Origin: an uncultured Microbacterium sp.
GTDB lineage: Bacteria > Actinomycetota > Actinomycetes > Actinomycetales > Microbacteriaceae
NCBI GenBank assembly: GCA_913774845.1
Contig: CAJYJO010000049.1
Location: 1 to 48,153, forward strand
Direction: 5' to 3'
Length of the DNA stretch: 48,153 nucleotides
Made by a program: the position numbers and the translations under genes. The notes under the pieces were generated by a model. The model was not told the DNA's origin and made no database searches. It saw only the letters and a program-made list of their open reading frames with translations. Below are positions 16,440-25,801 of the stretch, piece after piece. How positions within the stretch are numbered: position 1 is the stretch's first letter; every line of letters starts with the position of its first letter.

Positions 16440-17591
16440 TTATCGCTCTCCCCCGCCTGCCCTCCTCGATCGCCAGCCGTCGTCGTCACGCACCGCCCGC
16501 CCCTCGAGCTCTGCGAAACCGAGCAGCACCTCGGCCTGGTCGGGGGCGAGCCCGCTGCGCCGGACGATCTCGTCCGTCGTCCGGGACGAACGCGGCGAGA
16601 GGGCGTCGAGGAGACGGGTCGTGTCGTCGGTACGGCTTTCCCGTCCCTCTTCTCCCGGAGCGTCCGAGCCGAGCATCTCCCGCACGTCGGCCGCCGAGGT
16701 CACGCAGACCCCGTCGAACTCCCGCAGGATGCGATGGCACCCCGCCGACGCGGCGCTCGTGACCGGTCCGGGCACCGCGCCCAGAGCGCGCCCGAGGGTG
16801 GCGGCGTGGGCGGCGGTGTTCAGGGACCCGCTGCGCCACCCTGCCTCGACCACCACGACCGCGTCGGCCATCGCGGCGATGAGGCGGTTGCGGCTGAGGA
16901 AGCGCCACTTCGTCGGGGGCGTTCCGCAGGGCGTCTCGCTCCACACGGCTCCTGCGGCGGCGATGCGGCTCAGCAACCCCTCGTGCCCGCGGGGGTAGGG
17001 GCGGTCCACGCCTCCGGCGAGGAAGGCGATCGTGGTCCCGCCCGCCGAGAGCGCTGCGCGGTGGCTCGCGCCGTCGATCCCGTAGGCCGCGCCGGACACC
17101 ACCGTGACCCCCGCTGTCGAGAGGTCGGCCGCGAGGTCGGCGGCCACGCCCTCGCCGTACGCGGTCGACGCGCGCGCTCCGACGAGCGCGACGACCGGGG
17201 CGTCGGCCTCGAGGTCGCTCCCCCGTCGCCACAGCGCCACCGGGGCATGGGCGCCGAGGTCGTCGAGGCGGCGGGGCCAGGCAACGTCCCCGGGCAGGAT
17301 CAACCGTGCCTCGCAGCGACGCGCAGCGTCGACCGCCGCGTCGACCAGATCTCGTCGCAGCCGCGGCATCCATCGTGACCGGGCCGCCACGACCTCGGAG
17401 TCCGTCGCCGTCGCGGCCCGTCGCAGGGCCTCCGACGCCCCGTGCGTGGCGATGAGCGCGCCGGCGACGCTGTCTCCGGGTTCGACGAGGACGCTCCACA
17501 CCACGCGCGCGTACGCTTCGGCGTCGCCGCCGTCGCGCACCCCCGTCAGTGCCTGCGCCGCGGCCTCATCGCCTGGAATGACGCTCATCAT
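16440..17591 (-). CDS. dprA: DNA-processing protein DprA
   Basis: A 383-aa protein that loads RecA onto incoming single-stranded DNA during uptake. The Rossmann-fold core is clear: VALVGARASTAYGEGVAADL, VVSGAAYGIDGASHRAAL, GGVDRPYPRGHEGLL, then FLSRNRLIAAMADAVVVVEA with SGSLNTAAHAATLGR and AVPGPV. The C-terminal 80 residues form a winged-helix-like segment (TTDEIVRRSGLAPDQAEVLL). The ATG at 17591 overlaps the comM stop in ATGA. An adjacent ATG at 17588 is equally in frame, but overlap favours 17591. Confidence 0.94.
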   Translation of the reverse strand: MMSVIPGDEAAAQALTGVRDGGDAEAYARVVWSVLVEPGDSVAGALIATHGASEALRRAATATDSEVVAARSRWMPRLRRDLVDAAVDAARRCEARLILPGDVAWPRRLDDLGAHAPVALWRRGSDLEADAPVVALVGARASTAYGEGVAADLAADLSTAGVTVVSGAAYGIDGASHRAALSAGGTTIAFLAGGVDRPYPRGHEGLLSRIAAAGAVWSETPCGTPPTKWRFLSRNRLIAAMADAVVVVEAGWRSGSLNTAAHAATLGRALGAVPGPVTSAASAGCHRILREFDGVCVTSAADVREMLGSDAPGEEGRESRTDDTTRLLDALSPRSSRTTDEIVRRSGLAPDQAEVLLGFAELEGRAVRDDDGWRSRRAGGGER

Positions 17592-19111
17592 GCGCCGGCC
17601 GCCCGCCGGAGGTACAGCGCCCGCCCGACGTCGTCGAGCTGCAGGTCGTCGTGACCGGCGATGTCGGCGACCGTCCAGGCGACCCGGAGGAGCCGGTCGT
17701 ATCCGCGCAGCGTGAGCGCGCCCCGCCGCAGCGCGGTGTCGAGGGGCTCGAGCACGCCGGTCGCCGGCGCGGCCGGTCCGCGCAGCCAGGTACCGGGGAC
17801 GTCGGCGTTGCGCCGCCACGGAGTCTCGCGCCATCGCTCGGCCGCTCGCCCCCGAGCCCGGGCCACCGTCCGGCGCGCCTCGGCCGTCGTGACGCCCCGC
17901 GTGTCGTCCTGCATCCGTGCCGAGGAGACCCGCTGCAGTCGCAGGTCGATGTCGATGCGGTCGAGCAGGGGGCCGGACAGGCGTCGCGTGTAGCGCCGGA
18001 TCGCCTGCGGGGCGCAGTCGCACGCTCCCCCGACGACCCCGTACTGCCCGCACGGGCACGGGTTGGTGGCCACCACCAGTTGGAACCGGGCCGGATAGGT
18101 GGCCGTGACACCCGACCGGTGCACCTGGATCGTCCCGTTCTCGAGCGGCTGCCGCAGAGCGTCGAGCACGGACGCGGGAAACTCCCCGCCCTCATCGAGG
18201 AACAGCACGCCCTCGCTCGCCCGCGCGATCGCCCCCGGCCGCACGACCCCCGACCCGCCGCCGATGAGCGCGGCGGCCGTGGCACCGTGATGCGGGCTCT
18301 CGAATGGAGGGACGCGCGAGAGCTGCGTCACCGATTCACCCGCGAGCGATCGGACCGACGCGACCGACAGCGCGGCCTCGTCGTCGAGAGGCGGCAGGAT
18401 GCCGGGGAGTCGCCGCGCCAGCATCGTCTTTCCCGCGCCGGGAGGGCCGCTCATCAGGAGGTGGTGCCCGCCCGCCGCCGCGACCACGAGCGCGTCGACC
18501 GCTTCGGGCTGACCGACGACGTCGGCCAGCTCGAGGGTCTCCTCGCCGCCGTCAGCCGAAGCCGGCATCGTCGCCGCGGGGAGGTCGGGCGCGTCGCTCG
18601 CTCCGCCGTGCCAGCGGACGACCTCGGCGAGGCAGATGGGAGCGAACACCTCGATCCCCTCGACGAGCGCGGCCTCGGCCGCGTTGGGGGCGGGGACCAC
18701 GACGCGCGCCCGCCCCGCCCGTCGCGCCGCCACGACCGCGGGCAGGATGCCCGGCACCGGCCGGAGGCGCCCGTCGAGTCCCAGCTCGCCGAGGTGCACG
18801 GTGTCGGCGACGTGGGCGGTATCCATCTTCACCGTCGTCGCGAGCGCCGCGACGGCGATCGCGACGTCGAAGCCGGACCCGCGCTTGGGCAGACTCGCCG
18901 GCGACAGGTTCACGGTGATGCGCCTCTTGGGCAGGTCGAGCCCGCGGTTGGCGCAGGCGTTGCGCACGCGCCGGCCCGCCTCGCCGAGCGCCTTGTCGGC
19001 CAGCCCGATGATCGAGAACTCGGGCGTCTGCGACGACACGTCGGCCTCCACCTCGACCAGGTCTCCCCGCAGCCCCGACAGCGCCACCGCCCACGTGCGT
19101 GCGACCGTCAC
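17588..19111 (-). CDS. YifB/ComM family magnesium-chelatase-like ATPase
   Basis: A 507-aa AAA+ protein related to the ComM helicase, which promotes branch migration during transformation. An N-terminal Lon-like fold (FSIIGLADKALGEAGRRV and LPKRRITVNLSPASLPKRGS) precedes the AAA module. The Walker A motif is SGPPGAGKTMLARRLPG and the Walker B region is GVLFLDEGGEFP. A cysteine cluster (NPCPCGQYG...CDCAP) fits the family's zinc-binding loop. The start is GTG at 19111, overlapping the yraN stop as GTGA. It sits in an operon with yraN and dprA. Confidence 0.94.
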   Translation of the reverse strand: MTVARTWAVALSGLRGDLVEVEADVSSQTPEFSIIGLADKALGEAGRRVRNACANRGLDLPKRRITVNLSPASLPKRGSGFDVAIAVAALATTVKMDTAHVADTVHLGELGLDGRLRPVPGILPAVVAARRAGRARVVVPAPNAAEAALVEGIEVFAPICLAEVVRWHGGASDAPDLPAATMPASADGGEETLELADVVGQPEAVDALVVAAAGGHHLLMSGPPGAGKTMLARRLPGILPPLDDEAALSVASVRSLAGESVTQLSRVPPFESPHHGATAAALIGGGSGVVRPGAIARASEGVLFLDEGGEFPASVLDALRQPLENGTIQVHRSGVTATYPARFQLVVATNPCPCGQYGVVGGACDCAPQAIRRYTRRLSGPLLDRIDIDLRLQRVSSARMQDDTRGVTTAEARRTVARARGRAAERWRETPWRRNADVPGTWLRGPAAPATGVLEPLDTALRRGALTLRGYDRLLRVAWTVADIAGHDDLQLDDVGRALYLRRAAGA

Positions 19112-19470
19112 AGCGCGTCCTCGAGGTGCTCGAGCCGCGCCGAGGCGGGGTCGGAGCCGACGAGGCCGATCACGTCGACGCGCAGACGGCGCCCGCGCGC
19201 CTCGAGCGGATGGGCGGCGAGCCAGGCCATCGCCAGACGCCAGAGGCGTTGGGCCTTGCGTTTGTCGATCGCCTCGAACGGGTGCCCGAAGTCCTCGCTG
19301 CGCCGGGTCTTCACCTCGACCACCACGAGGGCGCCGTCGCGCTCGGCGACGATGTCGATCTCGCCCTGCGGACATCGCCAGTTGCGCGTGATGATGCGGT
19401 AGCCGTCGCCGATCAGATACGCGACGGCGCGGTCCTCCCCGGCCCTGCCGAGGTCGTCTTTCGCTGCCAT
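19108..19470 (-). CDS. YraN family (UPF0102) nuclease-fold protein
   Basis: A 120-aa protein with an endonuclease-like fold. The restriction-endonuclease pattern is visible as GEIDIVAERDGALVVVEVKT (Asp, then Glu-x-Lys) and DKRKAQRLWRLAMAWL. Family members have weak or unknown DNA-processing roles. It is first in the yraN-comM-dprA operon. Confidence 0.92.
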   Translation of the reverse strand: MAAKDDLGRAGEDRAVAYLIGDGYRIITRNWRCPQGEIDIVAERDGALVVVEVKTRRSEDFGHPFEAIDKRKAQRLWRLAMAWLAAHPLEARGRRLRVDVIGLVGSDPASARLEHLEDAL

Positions 19471-19563
19471 GCCCGAGAGCGTGGCATCCCGCTCATCGAG
19501 CCCGTCGGGACCGAACCCCGTTCTGAGGACAGATGGTCCGGTGCGCCGGTTGGGGAGGAGGCG

Positions 19564-19887
19564 TCAGCTGTCGAGCGAGAGCTCGTCGGGGAGCTGGAAG
19601 TCGTGGCGCGAGAGCTCCTCGACGTTGACGTCTTTGAACGTCAGCACGCGCACCGACTTCACGAAACGGTCGGCGCGGTAGATGTCCCACACCCACACGT
19701 CGGTCATCGAGATCTCGAAGTAGAAGTCGTGCTCGGTGTCGCGGCGTACGACGTTGACGTCGTTCGCGAGATAGAACCGGCGCTCGGTCTCGATCACGTA
19801 GGTGAACTGTCGCACGACATCGCGGTACTCGCGGTACAGGGCCAGTTCGAGTTCGCGGTCGTAGTCCTCGAAGACGTCGTCATCCAT
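19564..19887 (-). CDS. DUF2469 family protein
   Basis: A 107-aa acidic protein, MDDDVFEDYDRELELALYRE at the start and FYFEISMTDVWVWDIYRA in the middle. It is a good match to the DUF2469 family, which is restricted to actinobacteria and usually lies between yraN and rnhB, as here. The function is unknown. A TAGGAT box lies 9 nt before the ATG, so the transcript may be almost leaderless. Confidence 0.93.
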   Translation of the reverse strand: MDDDVFEDYDRELELALYREYRDVVRQFTYVIETERRFYLANDVNVVRRDTEHDFYFEISMTDVWVWDIYRADRFVKSVRVLTFKDVNVEELSRHDFQLPDELSLDS

Positions 19888-19896
19888 GGTTGTTCC

Positions 19897-19902
19897 ATCC
19901 TA
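19897..19902 (-). promoter_or_regulatory. Candidate -10 box, near-leaderless, for the DUF2469 gene
   Basis: TAGGAT on the minus strand matches TATAAT at four positions and lies 9 nt before the ATG. Confidence 0.45.
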
Positions 19903-19984
19903 GGCGCGCGGCGTCTGCGAGGACGCACGCGTGACGCCGCCGGGCGCGTCCGGACACTCGCCCGGGCGCGAGTACGACGATGCG

Positions 19985-20638
19985 TCAGAACAGCGTCGGC
20001 GCTGCCGCGATCGCCCAGGAGTGGCGGTGGTGCTGGCTCATCCCGTGCCGGGAGATCGCGTCGCGGTGGTCGACGCTGGCATAGCCCTTGTTGCGCGCCC
20101 AGCCGTACGCCGGGAGGTCGTCGTGGAGCCCCGTCATGAGCGTGTCTCGCGCGACCTTGGCGATGACGGATGCCGCGGCCGCGCTCGCGCAGTCCCGGTC
20201 GGCCTTCACGATCGGGCGCACGGTGAGATCCGGCTCCCCCGCCGGGGTGATGTAGTCGTGGTTGCCGTCGAGGATGACCAGGGCCTCCTCGGGGACGACC
20301 CCGTGCGCCCGCAGGTCGGCGATCGCCCGCACGGCCGCGAGCCCCAGCGCACGGATGATGCCGATCTCGTCGACCTCGACCGAGCTCGCCCACCCGACGG
20401 CGCTGTGCTGGACGAACGCGGCGGCCCGCGCCGCGACCTCGGGTCGGCGCGCCTCGGGCACGAGCTTGGAGTCCCGCAGTCCCACCGGCACGCGCTTGCG
20501 GGAGCGCGACGGATCGATGACCGCGGCCCCCACCGCCACGGGGCCCGCCAACGCGCCCCGGCCCACCTCGTCGCACGCGATGACGATCGCGTGCTCCTTC
20601 AGCACGCGACGCTCGAGCGTGAGGGTGGGTTCGATCAT
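19985..20638 (-). CDS. rnhB: Ribonuclease HII
   Basis: A 217-aa enzyme that removes ribonucleotides from RNA-DNA hybrids. The type-2 RNase H motifs are present: ACDEVGRGALAGPVAVGA (catalytic Asp-Glu in DEVGRG) and VILDGNHDYI, followed by CASAAAASVIAKVARD. The ATG at 20638 overlaps the lepB stop in ATGA. The order rplS-lepB-rnhB is the conserved actinobacterial one. Confidence 0.96.
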   Translation of the reverse strand: MIEPTLTLERRVLKEHAIVIACDEVGRGALAGPVAVGAAVIDPSRSRKRVPVGLRDSKLVPEARRPEVAARAAAFVQHSAVGWASSVEVDEIGIIRALGLAAVRAIADLRAHGVVPEEALVILDGNHDYITPAGEPDLTVRPIVKADRDCASAAAASVIAKVARDTLMTGLHDDLPAYGWARNKGYASVDHRDAISRHGMSQHHRHSWAIAAAPTLF

Positions 20639-21384
20639 TTCGCCGCCGGTGCGGGGACGCCCGCGAACACGTCGTGGTGGAAGTCGATCAGACCGAAGCG
20701 GTCGAAGGGCCAGGTGATGAGGAAGGCACGACCGACGACGTTGTCGACCGGGACGAAGCCCTGCCCGGGCTGATCCTGGTTGAAACGGGAGTCGCGCGAG
20801 CTGTTGCGGTTGTCGCCGAGCACCCACAACGAGCCCTCGGGCACGGTGACGTCGTACGGCACGGGCTCGGGCGCCGTGGCCCCGGGCGCGAGGCGCACGT
20901 ACGGTTCCTCGAGCGGCACGTCGTTGACCGTCGTCTGCCCCAGAGCGTTGCAGCAGACGACGTGATCGCCCGCCGTGCCGATGACGCGCTTGATGAGGTG
21001 GTCGTCGCTGTCGGGAGCCGACAGGCCGAAGATGGACAGCACCCAGTCCACGCCCTCGACCACCGGGGAGCGCTCGACCGTGGGCTTGGCCTGCAGCCAG
21101 CCGCCCGGATCGCGGAAGACGACCACATCACCCCGGTGGTAGTCGCCGAACCGGGGCGTGATCTCGTCGACCAGGATCCGGTCCTTGATCATCAGCGTGT
21201 TCTCCATCGACCCCGAGGGGATGTAGAACGAGCGCACGACGAAGGTCTTGACCAGGAACGACACCAACAGCGCGATGACGACGATGACCAGCAGGTCGCG
21301 GAGGAAGGCCCCCCACCCGCGGCGGCGACGTGCGGGGGCGGCGGATGCCGGGGCATCCGGGGTCGAGGCGGTCTGGTCGCTCAT
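20635..21384 (-). CDS. lepB: Signal peptidase I LepB
   Basis: A 249-aa membrane-bound protease that releases signal peptides. A Pro/Ala-rich cytoplasmic tail is followed by one membrane span (about residues 30-47), then the catalytic Ser59 in YIPSGSMENTL and Lys132 in LIKRVIGTAGD. GDYHRGDVVVFRDPGG and LGDNRNSSRDSR are the usual boxes. Start choice: ATG 21384 is preceded by AAGGAA at proper spacing, while the longer open frame upstream lacks homology. It is coupled to rnhB. Confidence 0.96.
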   Translation of the reverse strand: MSDQTASTPDAPASAAPARRRRGWGAFLRDLLVIVVIALLVSFLVKTFVVRSFYIPSGSMENTLMIKDRILVDEITPRFGDYHRGDVVVFRDPGGWLQAKPTVERSPVVEGVDWVLSIFGLSAPDSDDHLIKRVIGTAGDHVVCCNALGQTTVNDVPLEEPYVRLAPGATAPEPVPYDVTVPEGSLWVLGDNRNSSRDSRFNQDQPGQGFVPVDNVVGRAFLITWPFDRFGLIDFHHDVFAGVPAPAAK

Positions 21385-21500
21385 GTGTTCCTTCACCGGG
21401 TTCCCGCACACCGGAGAACCGCACGAACCAGGGTCGCACACCCGAGGACCGCCACGTGACCGGATCGCCCGTGAAGACGCCCCGCGCTCGCCGAGAACGA

Positions 21501-21534
21501 CGAACGCCCCGCGGGCGGACCCACGGGGCGTTCG
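21501..21534 (-). terminator. Hairpin terminator downstream of rplS
   Basis: CGAACGCCCCG and CGGGGCGTTCG form a perfect 11-bp stem with a 12-nt loop, 13 nt after the rplS stop. The following minus-strand bases are TCGTTCTC, a weak pyrimidine tract. It should separate rplS from lepB. Confidence 0.75.
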
Positions 21535-21547
21535 GGAAAGACGGGAC

Positions 21548-21895
21548 TCAGCGGTCGCGCTTCTCCTTGATCTTGGCCTTCTTGCCGCGCAGGTTGCGCA
21601 GGTAGTAGAGCTTCGCGCGACGCACGTCACCGCGGGTGACGACCTCGATGTGGTCGATCACGGGGCTGTGAACCGGGAAGGTGCGCTCGACGCCGACCTG
21701 GAAGCTGACCTTGCGGACGCAGAAGGTCTCGCGCACGCCGTCGCCGGAGCGGCCGATGACGACGCCCTGGAACACCTGAATACGCGAACGGTTGCCTTCG
21801 GTGATGTTCACGTGCACCTTGACGGTGTCACCGGGGCCGAAGGCGGGGATGTCGGAGCGGAGCGAAGCCGCGTCGACGGAGTCGAGGATCTGCAT
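21548..21895 (-). CDS. rplS: 50S ribosomal protein L19
   Basis: A 115-aa ribosomal protein. Family segments include [32 protein letters not shown] and [17 protein letters not shown], ending in [18 protein letters not shown]. The ATG at 21895 is preceded by AGGAAG; the open frame upstream is not conserved. Length matches the family. Confidence 0.97.
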   Translation of the reverse strand: MQILDSVDAASLRSDIPAFGPGDTVKVHVNITEGNRSRIQVFQGVVIGRSGDGVRETFCVRKVSFQVGVERTFPVHSPVIDHIEVVTRGDVRRAKLYYLRNLRGKKAKIKEKRDR

Positions 21896-22057
21896 GATCG
21901 TCACTTCCTGCGACCGCCACAGGTCGATCGCACGATAAAAGGGAAAAAGGTGAGGCGTACCCGAGGCCGCGGATGCGGCGGACTCCCCTGAGGCAGAGCC
22001 GGTCAGGGCACAAGCGTCCATTCTGCCACGCGCGGCGCGTGCGGCCAAAACGAGCCG

Positions 22058-22546
22058 TCAGTCGCGGCGCGACTCCGACACCACGATGACCTCGCCCGCG
22101 CCGGTCGGCTGTTCGCGCGGACGCGTCGGGGGGATGTACGCGGTGCCGTCGGACGTGTGCAACACCGTGACCGCGCCTCGGGCCTCGTTCCACAACTGCG
22201 AAAGAGACGACCAGAAGAGCAGGAGCGCCCCGACCACCGAGAGCACCAGGAGCGGGAAGAACACGCGCGAGTCGAAGGATCCCAGCGCGACGATCGCGAG
22301 CTGCCACGCGCCGACACCGGCCAGATCGCGCCACGACACCGCCCGGGTCTCACGCACGCTCGCGCGCGCCCGGATGAACAAGGCCAGGACGAGCTGCGAC
22401 ACGAAGACGGCCGGGATCGCCACCAGCAGCCACAACAGCGCCCACCCGCTGCCGCCGGAGAACACGATCCATCCCACGAACAACCACAGCGGGAGCACGA
22501 AGGCGGCCGGGAACAACCAGCGGAAGAACAGTCGGCGCAGCACCAT
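22058..22546 (-). CDS. Small four-span membrane protein of unknown function
   Basis: A 162-aa protein with hydrophobic segments at about residues 10-28, 35-56, 78-90 and 95-111, and a polar C-terminal tail of about 50 residues. I do not recognise a family; relatives are sometimes labelled MFS permease, but four spans are too few. The divergent neighbour is map. TAGCAT lies exactly 6 nt before the ATG, which suggests a leaderless transcript. Confidence 0.78.
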   Translation of the reverse strand: MVLRRLFFRWLFPAAFVLPLWLFVGWIVFSGGSGWALLWLLVAIPAVFVSQLVLALFIRARASVRETRAVSWRDLAGVGAWQLAIVALGSFDSRVFFPLLVLSVVGALLLFWSSLSQLWNEARGAVTVLHTSDGTAYIPPTRPREQPTGAGEVIVVSESRRD

Positions 22547-22552
22547 GGGCCG

Positions 22553-22558
22553 ATGCTA
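22553..22558 (-). promoter_or_regulatory. Candidate leaderless -10 box for the small membrane protein
   Basis: TAGCAT on the minus strand is followed by exactly 6 nt and then the ATG, with no room for a ribosome binding site. Confidence 0.5.
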
Positions 22559-22649
22559 CGGCGCGACGATGTGCGCGCGCTTTGAGAAGCCGATGTCCCC
22601 GGGGCTCGGCATCCATCGGCGAGAATGGAGATTCGACGGAAGGAACACC

Positions 22650-23432
22650 ATGATCGAACTGCGCACACCGGCCGAGATCGAAGCGATGCGTCCCGCGGGA
22701 CGGTTCGTCGCGGAGGTGCTGGCGACGCTGCGCGACGAGACCAAGGTGGGCACGAACCTCCTGCACCTGGATCGCCGCGCCCACGACATGATCCGCTCCG
22801 CCGGCGCCGAGTCCTGCTACATCGACTACCACCCGTCGTTCGGCGCGAGCCCCTTCGGCAAGGTGCTGTGCACCTCGATCAACGACGCCGTCCTGCACGG
22901 TCTGCCCCACGACTACGCCCTGCGCGACGGCGACCTCGTCTCGCTCGACTTCGCGGCGTCCGTCGACGGCTGGGTCGCCGACTCCGCGGTGTCGTTCGTC
23001 GTCGGCACCCCGCGCGACGAGGACCTCGCGCTGATCGACACGACCCAGCGAGCCCTCGACGCAGCGATCGACGCCGCCACGGTCGGACACAAGATCGGCG
23101 ACATCTCCGCAGCGATCGCCGCCGTCGCGCACGCGGAGGGCCTGTCGATCAACACCGACTTCGGCGGCCACGGCGTCGGCCGCACCATGCACGGCGACCC
23201 GCACGTCGCCAACGACGGCAAGGCGGGGCGCGGCTATCCGCTGCGCGCGGGTCTGGTCGTCGCTCTCGAGCCGTGGTTCCTGCACACCACCGACCAGCTG
23301 GTGACCGACCCCGACGGCTGGACGCTGCGCAGCGCCGACGGCTCGCGTGGCTCGCACTCCGAGCACACCGTCGCGATCACGGCCGAGGGCCCGATCGTAC
23401 TCACCGACCGCTCGTTCCTCGGCGTCGACTGA
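22650..23432 (+). CDS. map: Methionine aminopeptidase, type I
   Basis: A 260-aa metallo-enzyme that removes the initiator methionine. All five metal ligands are visible: Asp in VSLDFAASVDGWVADSA (both), His in GGHGVGRTMHGDPHV, Glu in VVALEPWF and Glu in SHSEHTVAIT. The ATG at 22650 is preceded by AAGGAA with proper spacing; the frame upstream is open but not protein-like. It is followed by a strong terminator and converges on trmD. Confidence 0.95.
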   Translation: MIELRTPAEIEAMRPAGRFVAEVLATLRDETKVGTNLLHLDRRAHDMIRSAGAESCYIDYHPSFGASPFGKVLCTSINDAVLHGLPHDYALRDGDLVSLDFAASVDGWVADSAVSFVVGTPRDEDLALIDTTQRALDAAIDAATVGHKIGDISAAIAAVAHAEGLSINTDFGGHGVGRTMHGDPHVANDGKAGRGYPLRAGLVVALEPWFLHTTDQLVTDPDGWTLRSADGSRGSHSEHTVAITAEGPIVLTDRSFLGVD

Positions 23433-23442
23433 CGCGTGCTCC

Positions 23443-23474
23443 CGGATGCCGCGGCCTCGGGGTCGCGGCATCCG
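23443..23474. terminator. Bidirectional terminator between map and trmD
   Basis: CGGATGCCGCG pairs perfectly with CGCGGCATCCG (11 bp), and three more inner pairs close a 4-nt loop. It begins 11 nt after the map stop. There is no clear U-tract. Confidence 0.78.
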
Positions 23475-23581
23475 TCGTATCCGGCGCCGGGACGCACGCT
23501 CCGGCAGCGTGCGGCTCCGATGATGCGGGGCCGCTGGGATCGAAGCGAAACCGGATGCCGGGGCGCACTCCCCGCCCGGAG

Positions 23582-24271
23582 TCAGTCCGCGAGCAGATCC
23601 GGTCGACGCTCGCGCGTCCGCTGCACCTGCTGCTCGCGACGCCATGCGGCCACCGCACCGTGGTTGCCGCTCAGCAGCACCGGCGGGACCTCGCGCTCGC
23701 GCCACACGGCGGGCTTCGTGTACGAGGGGTACTCGAGGAGTCCGTCCTCGTGCGACTCCTCGACGAGACTCTCGGGATTGCCGACCACGCCCGGGACGAG
23801 TCGGCCGATGGCCTCGACCATCGCCATGACCGCGACCTCGCCGCCGTTCAGGACGTAGTCGCCCAGCGAGAGCAGCCTGACGTCACCGCGCTCGGCGGCG
23901 TAGTCGAAGACGCGTTCGTCGATGCCCTCATAACGGCCGCAGCCGAACACGATCCGCGGCGCGGTCGAGAGCTCCCGGGCGATGGCCTGGGTGAAGCGTT
24001 CCCCGGCTGGTGAGGGGAAGACGATCAGGGGGCGGTCGTCGACCTCGGAGACGATGTCATCGAGGGCCGCACCCCAGGGCTCGGGCTTCATCACCATGCC
24101 CGCACCCCCGCCGTACGGGGTGTCGTCGACCGTGCGATGGCGGTCGTGCGTGTAGTCACGCAGATCGTGCACACGGATGTCGAGGAGACCGCTCTGCCGT
24201 GCCTTGCCCAGGAGCGACACCTCGAGGGCGTCGAAGATCGTGGGGAAGATCGACACGACGTCGATGCGCAC
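23582..24271 (-). CDS. trmD: tRNA (guanine37-N1)-methyltransferase TrmD
   Basis: A 229-aa SPOUT-fold enzyme that methylates G37 of tRNA. Clear segments are [36 protein letters not shown] and the trefoil-knot region [13 protein letters not shown]...[19 protein letters not shown]. The start is GTG at 24271, one base after the rimM stop, which matches the family N-terminus. It belongs to the rpsP-khpA-rimM-trmD operon. Confidence 0.96.
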   Translation of the reverse strand: MRIDVVSIFPTIFDALEVSLLGKARQSGLLDIRVHDLRDYTHDRHRTVDDTPYGGGAGMVMKPEPWGAALDDIVSEVDDRPLIVFPSPAGERFTQAIARELSTAPRIVFGCGRYEGIDERVFDYAAERGDVRLLSLGDYVLNGGEVAVMAMVEAIGRLVPGVVGNPESLVEESHEDGLLEYPSYTKPAVWREREVPPVLLSGNHGAVAAWRREQQVQRTRERRPDLLAD

Positions 24272-24272
24272 G

Positions 24273-24920
24273 TCAGTCCTCGCGGTCGGTGGGTGCGTCG
24301 GCGTCGATGGGCTCGGCGGCGTCGGCCGGCTCGGGCTCGTCATCGGGCTCGGCCGGGAGGTCTTCGAACAGACCCGCCGGGGGCGTGACGACGACGCGAC
24401 CGCCGGCGATGTCGACCTCGGGCACGATGGCGCTGACGAAGGGGACGAGCACCTCGGTGTCACCCGACGCGGGGCGCACGATCAAGAGGTCTTGCGCCGG
24501 GAAATGGTCGACGCGCACGACGCGGCCGATGACGGCACCGTCACGGACCACGTCGAGACCGATCAACTGATGGTCGTACCAGGCGTCGTCTTCGGCAGGA
24601 GCCGTCTCGGTGTCCTGGTCGATCCACAGGATCGCCTTGACGAGCTCCTCCGCTGCGGTGCGATCGTCGACGCCCTCGAAGAAGACGACGGGGTGCGAGT
24701 TCATCCAGCGGAACTCGCGCACGACGAGGTCGCGGCCATGCCACGGGGACGACTCCGGCACCTGCAGGGTGAACGCGGCGCCCGGCACGAAACGGCCGTC
24801 GGGGTCGTCGGTGTAGAGCTCCAGCTTGAAGGCGCCCTTGAGGCCGTGGGCCTTGACCAGGCGGCCGACGCGGAGTTGGGTCTTGGCGGGCTGGGAGCCC
24901 GCGGTGTCGCCGTTCGCCAT
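24273..24920 (-). CDS. rimM: Ribosome maturation factor RimM
   Basis: A 215-aa protein that helps assemble the 30S head around S19. The N-terminal domain reads [20 protein letters not shown], and the C-terminal PRC-barrel has [11 protein letters not shown] and [20 protein letters not shown]. About 45 acidic residues extend the C-terminus. The ATG at 24920 overlaps the khpA stop by one base. Confidence 0.95.
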   Translation of the reverse strand: MANGDTAGSQPAKTQLRVGRLVKAHGLKGAFKLELYTDDPDGRFVPGAAFTLQVPESSPWHGRDLVVREFRWMNSHPVVFFEGVDDRTAAEELVKAILWIDQDTETAPAEDDAWYDHQLIGLDVVRDGAVIGRVVRVDHFPAQDLLIVRPASGDTEVLVPFVSAIVPEVDIAGGRVVVTPPAGLFEDLPAEPDDEPEPADAAEPIDADAPTDRED

Positions 24921-25150
24921 CAGTCGTCGGCGACGTCGACGCGCACACGGCGGCCGTCGGCGAGAGCCGACACGACCGTGCGCAGAGCCTTGGCGGTGCG
25001 ACCGCCGCGCCCGATCACGCGACCCCGATCATCGGGGTGCACGCGAACCTCCAGCACCTCTCCACGCGGCGAGGAGCTGGAACGGATGGTCACGGCGTCG
25101 GGGTGATCGACGATCCCCTTGACGACGTGTTCGAGCGCGGCGGACAGCAC
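24920..25150 (-). CDS. khpA: KH-domain RNA-binding protein KhpA
   Basis: A 76-aa single KH domain. The GxxG loop is present in RVIGRGGRTAKALRTVVSA. KhpA proteins bind RNA globally, often with KhpB. The gene lies between rpsP and rimM as in most Gram-positive bacteria. The start is GTG at 25150, 5 nt after the rpsP stop. Confidence 0.94.
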   Translation of the reverse strand: MLSAALEHVVKGIVDHPDAVTIRSSSSPRGEVLEVRVHPDDRGRVIGRGGRTAKALRTVVSALADGRRVRVDVADD

Positions 25151-25155
25151 GGGGA

Positions 25156-25569
25156 TTACTCGGCCGAGGTCTCAGCGGCGTCCTCAGCGGGCGCCTCGGC
25201 GGGAGCGTCGGCCTTCTTCTCGGCCTTGGGCTTGACGACCGACTTCTTCGAGGCGTCGGCCTCGAACGCGGCCTTGGGCTCGCGGACCTTGACGGTCGAC
25301 ACGGCGTCCTTGTCGCCCTTGAACTTGCCCCAGTCGCCCGTGAGCTTGAGGATGGCGGCAACCTGCTCGGTGGGCTGGGCGCCGACCGACAGCCAGTACT
25401 GCGCTCGCTCCGAGTCGACCTCGATGAACGAGGGCTCCTCGGTCGGGTGGTACTTGCCGATCTCCTCGATCACACGACCGTCGCGCTTGGTGCGCGAGTC
25501 GGCGACGACGATGCGGTAGTAGGGCGCGCGGATCTTTCCGAGGCGCTTGAGACGGATCTTGACAGCCAC
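25156..25569 (-). CDS. rpsP: 30S ribosomal protein S16
   Basis: A 137-aa ribosomal protein. The core [31 protein letters not shown] and [14 protein letters not shown] is canonical. The C-terminus carries about 50 extra Lys/Ala/Glu-rich residues, longer than the 80-90-aa minimum. The start is GTG at 25569 with GGAG seven bases upstream; longer frames upstream are not conserved. Confidence 0.96.
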   Translation of the reverse strand: MAVKIRLKRLGKIRAPYYRIVVADSRTKRDGRVIEEIGKYHPTEEPSFIEVDSERAQYWLSVGAQPTEQVAAILKLTGDWGKFKGDKDAVSTVKVREPKAAFEADASKKSVVKPKAEKKADAPAEAPAEDAAETSAE

Positions 25570-25660
25570 GATGACTCCAAATGATGAAAACGAACGAACC
25601 GAACGCCTGGAGAGTGGGGTGCACACCCGGCGGAAGCTCAAAAGGGTGGACCGACACTGG

Positions 25661-25693
25661 ATAGAGGGTCGAGTGGCGGGTCCAGCCCTCTAT
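25661..25693. repeat. Inverted repeat in the rpsP-ybdK intergenic region
   Basis: ATAGAGGG and CCCTCTAT form an 8-bp perfect inverted repeat with a 17-nt spacer. It lies in the 232-nt gap between divergent genes, so it could be an operator or part of the rpsP leader. I see no clear promoter pair nearby. Confidence 0.35.
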
Positions 25694-25801
25694 TCTGCCA
25701 GATGCCACGGCCCCACGGTGACACGCGACGCGCCGCGACACGGACCGACCCGGAGGGTAGCGGAGCATCTCGGCATCCGGGCACCGTGTCAGACTGACCG
25801 C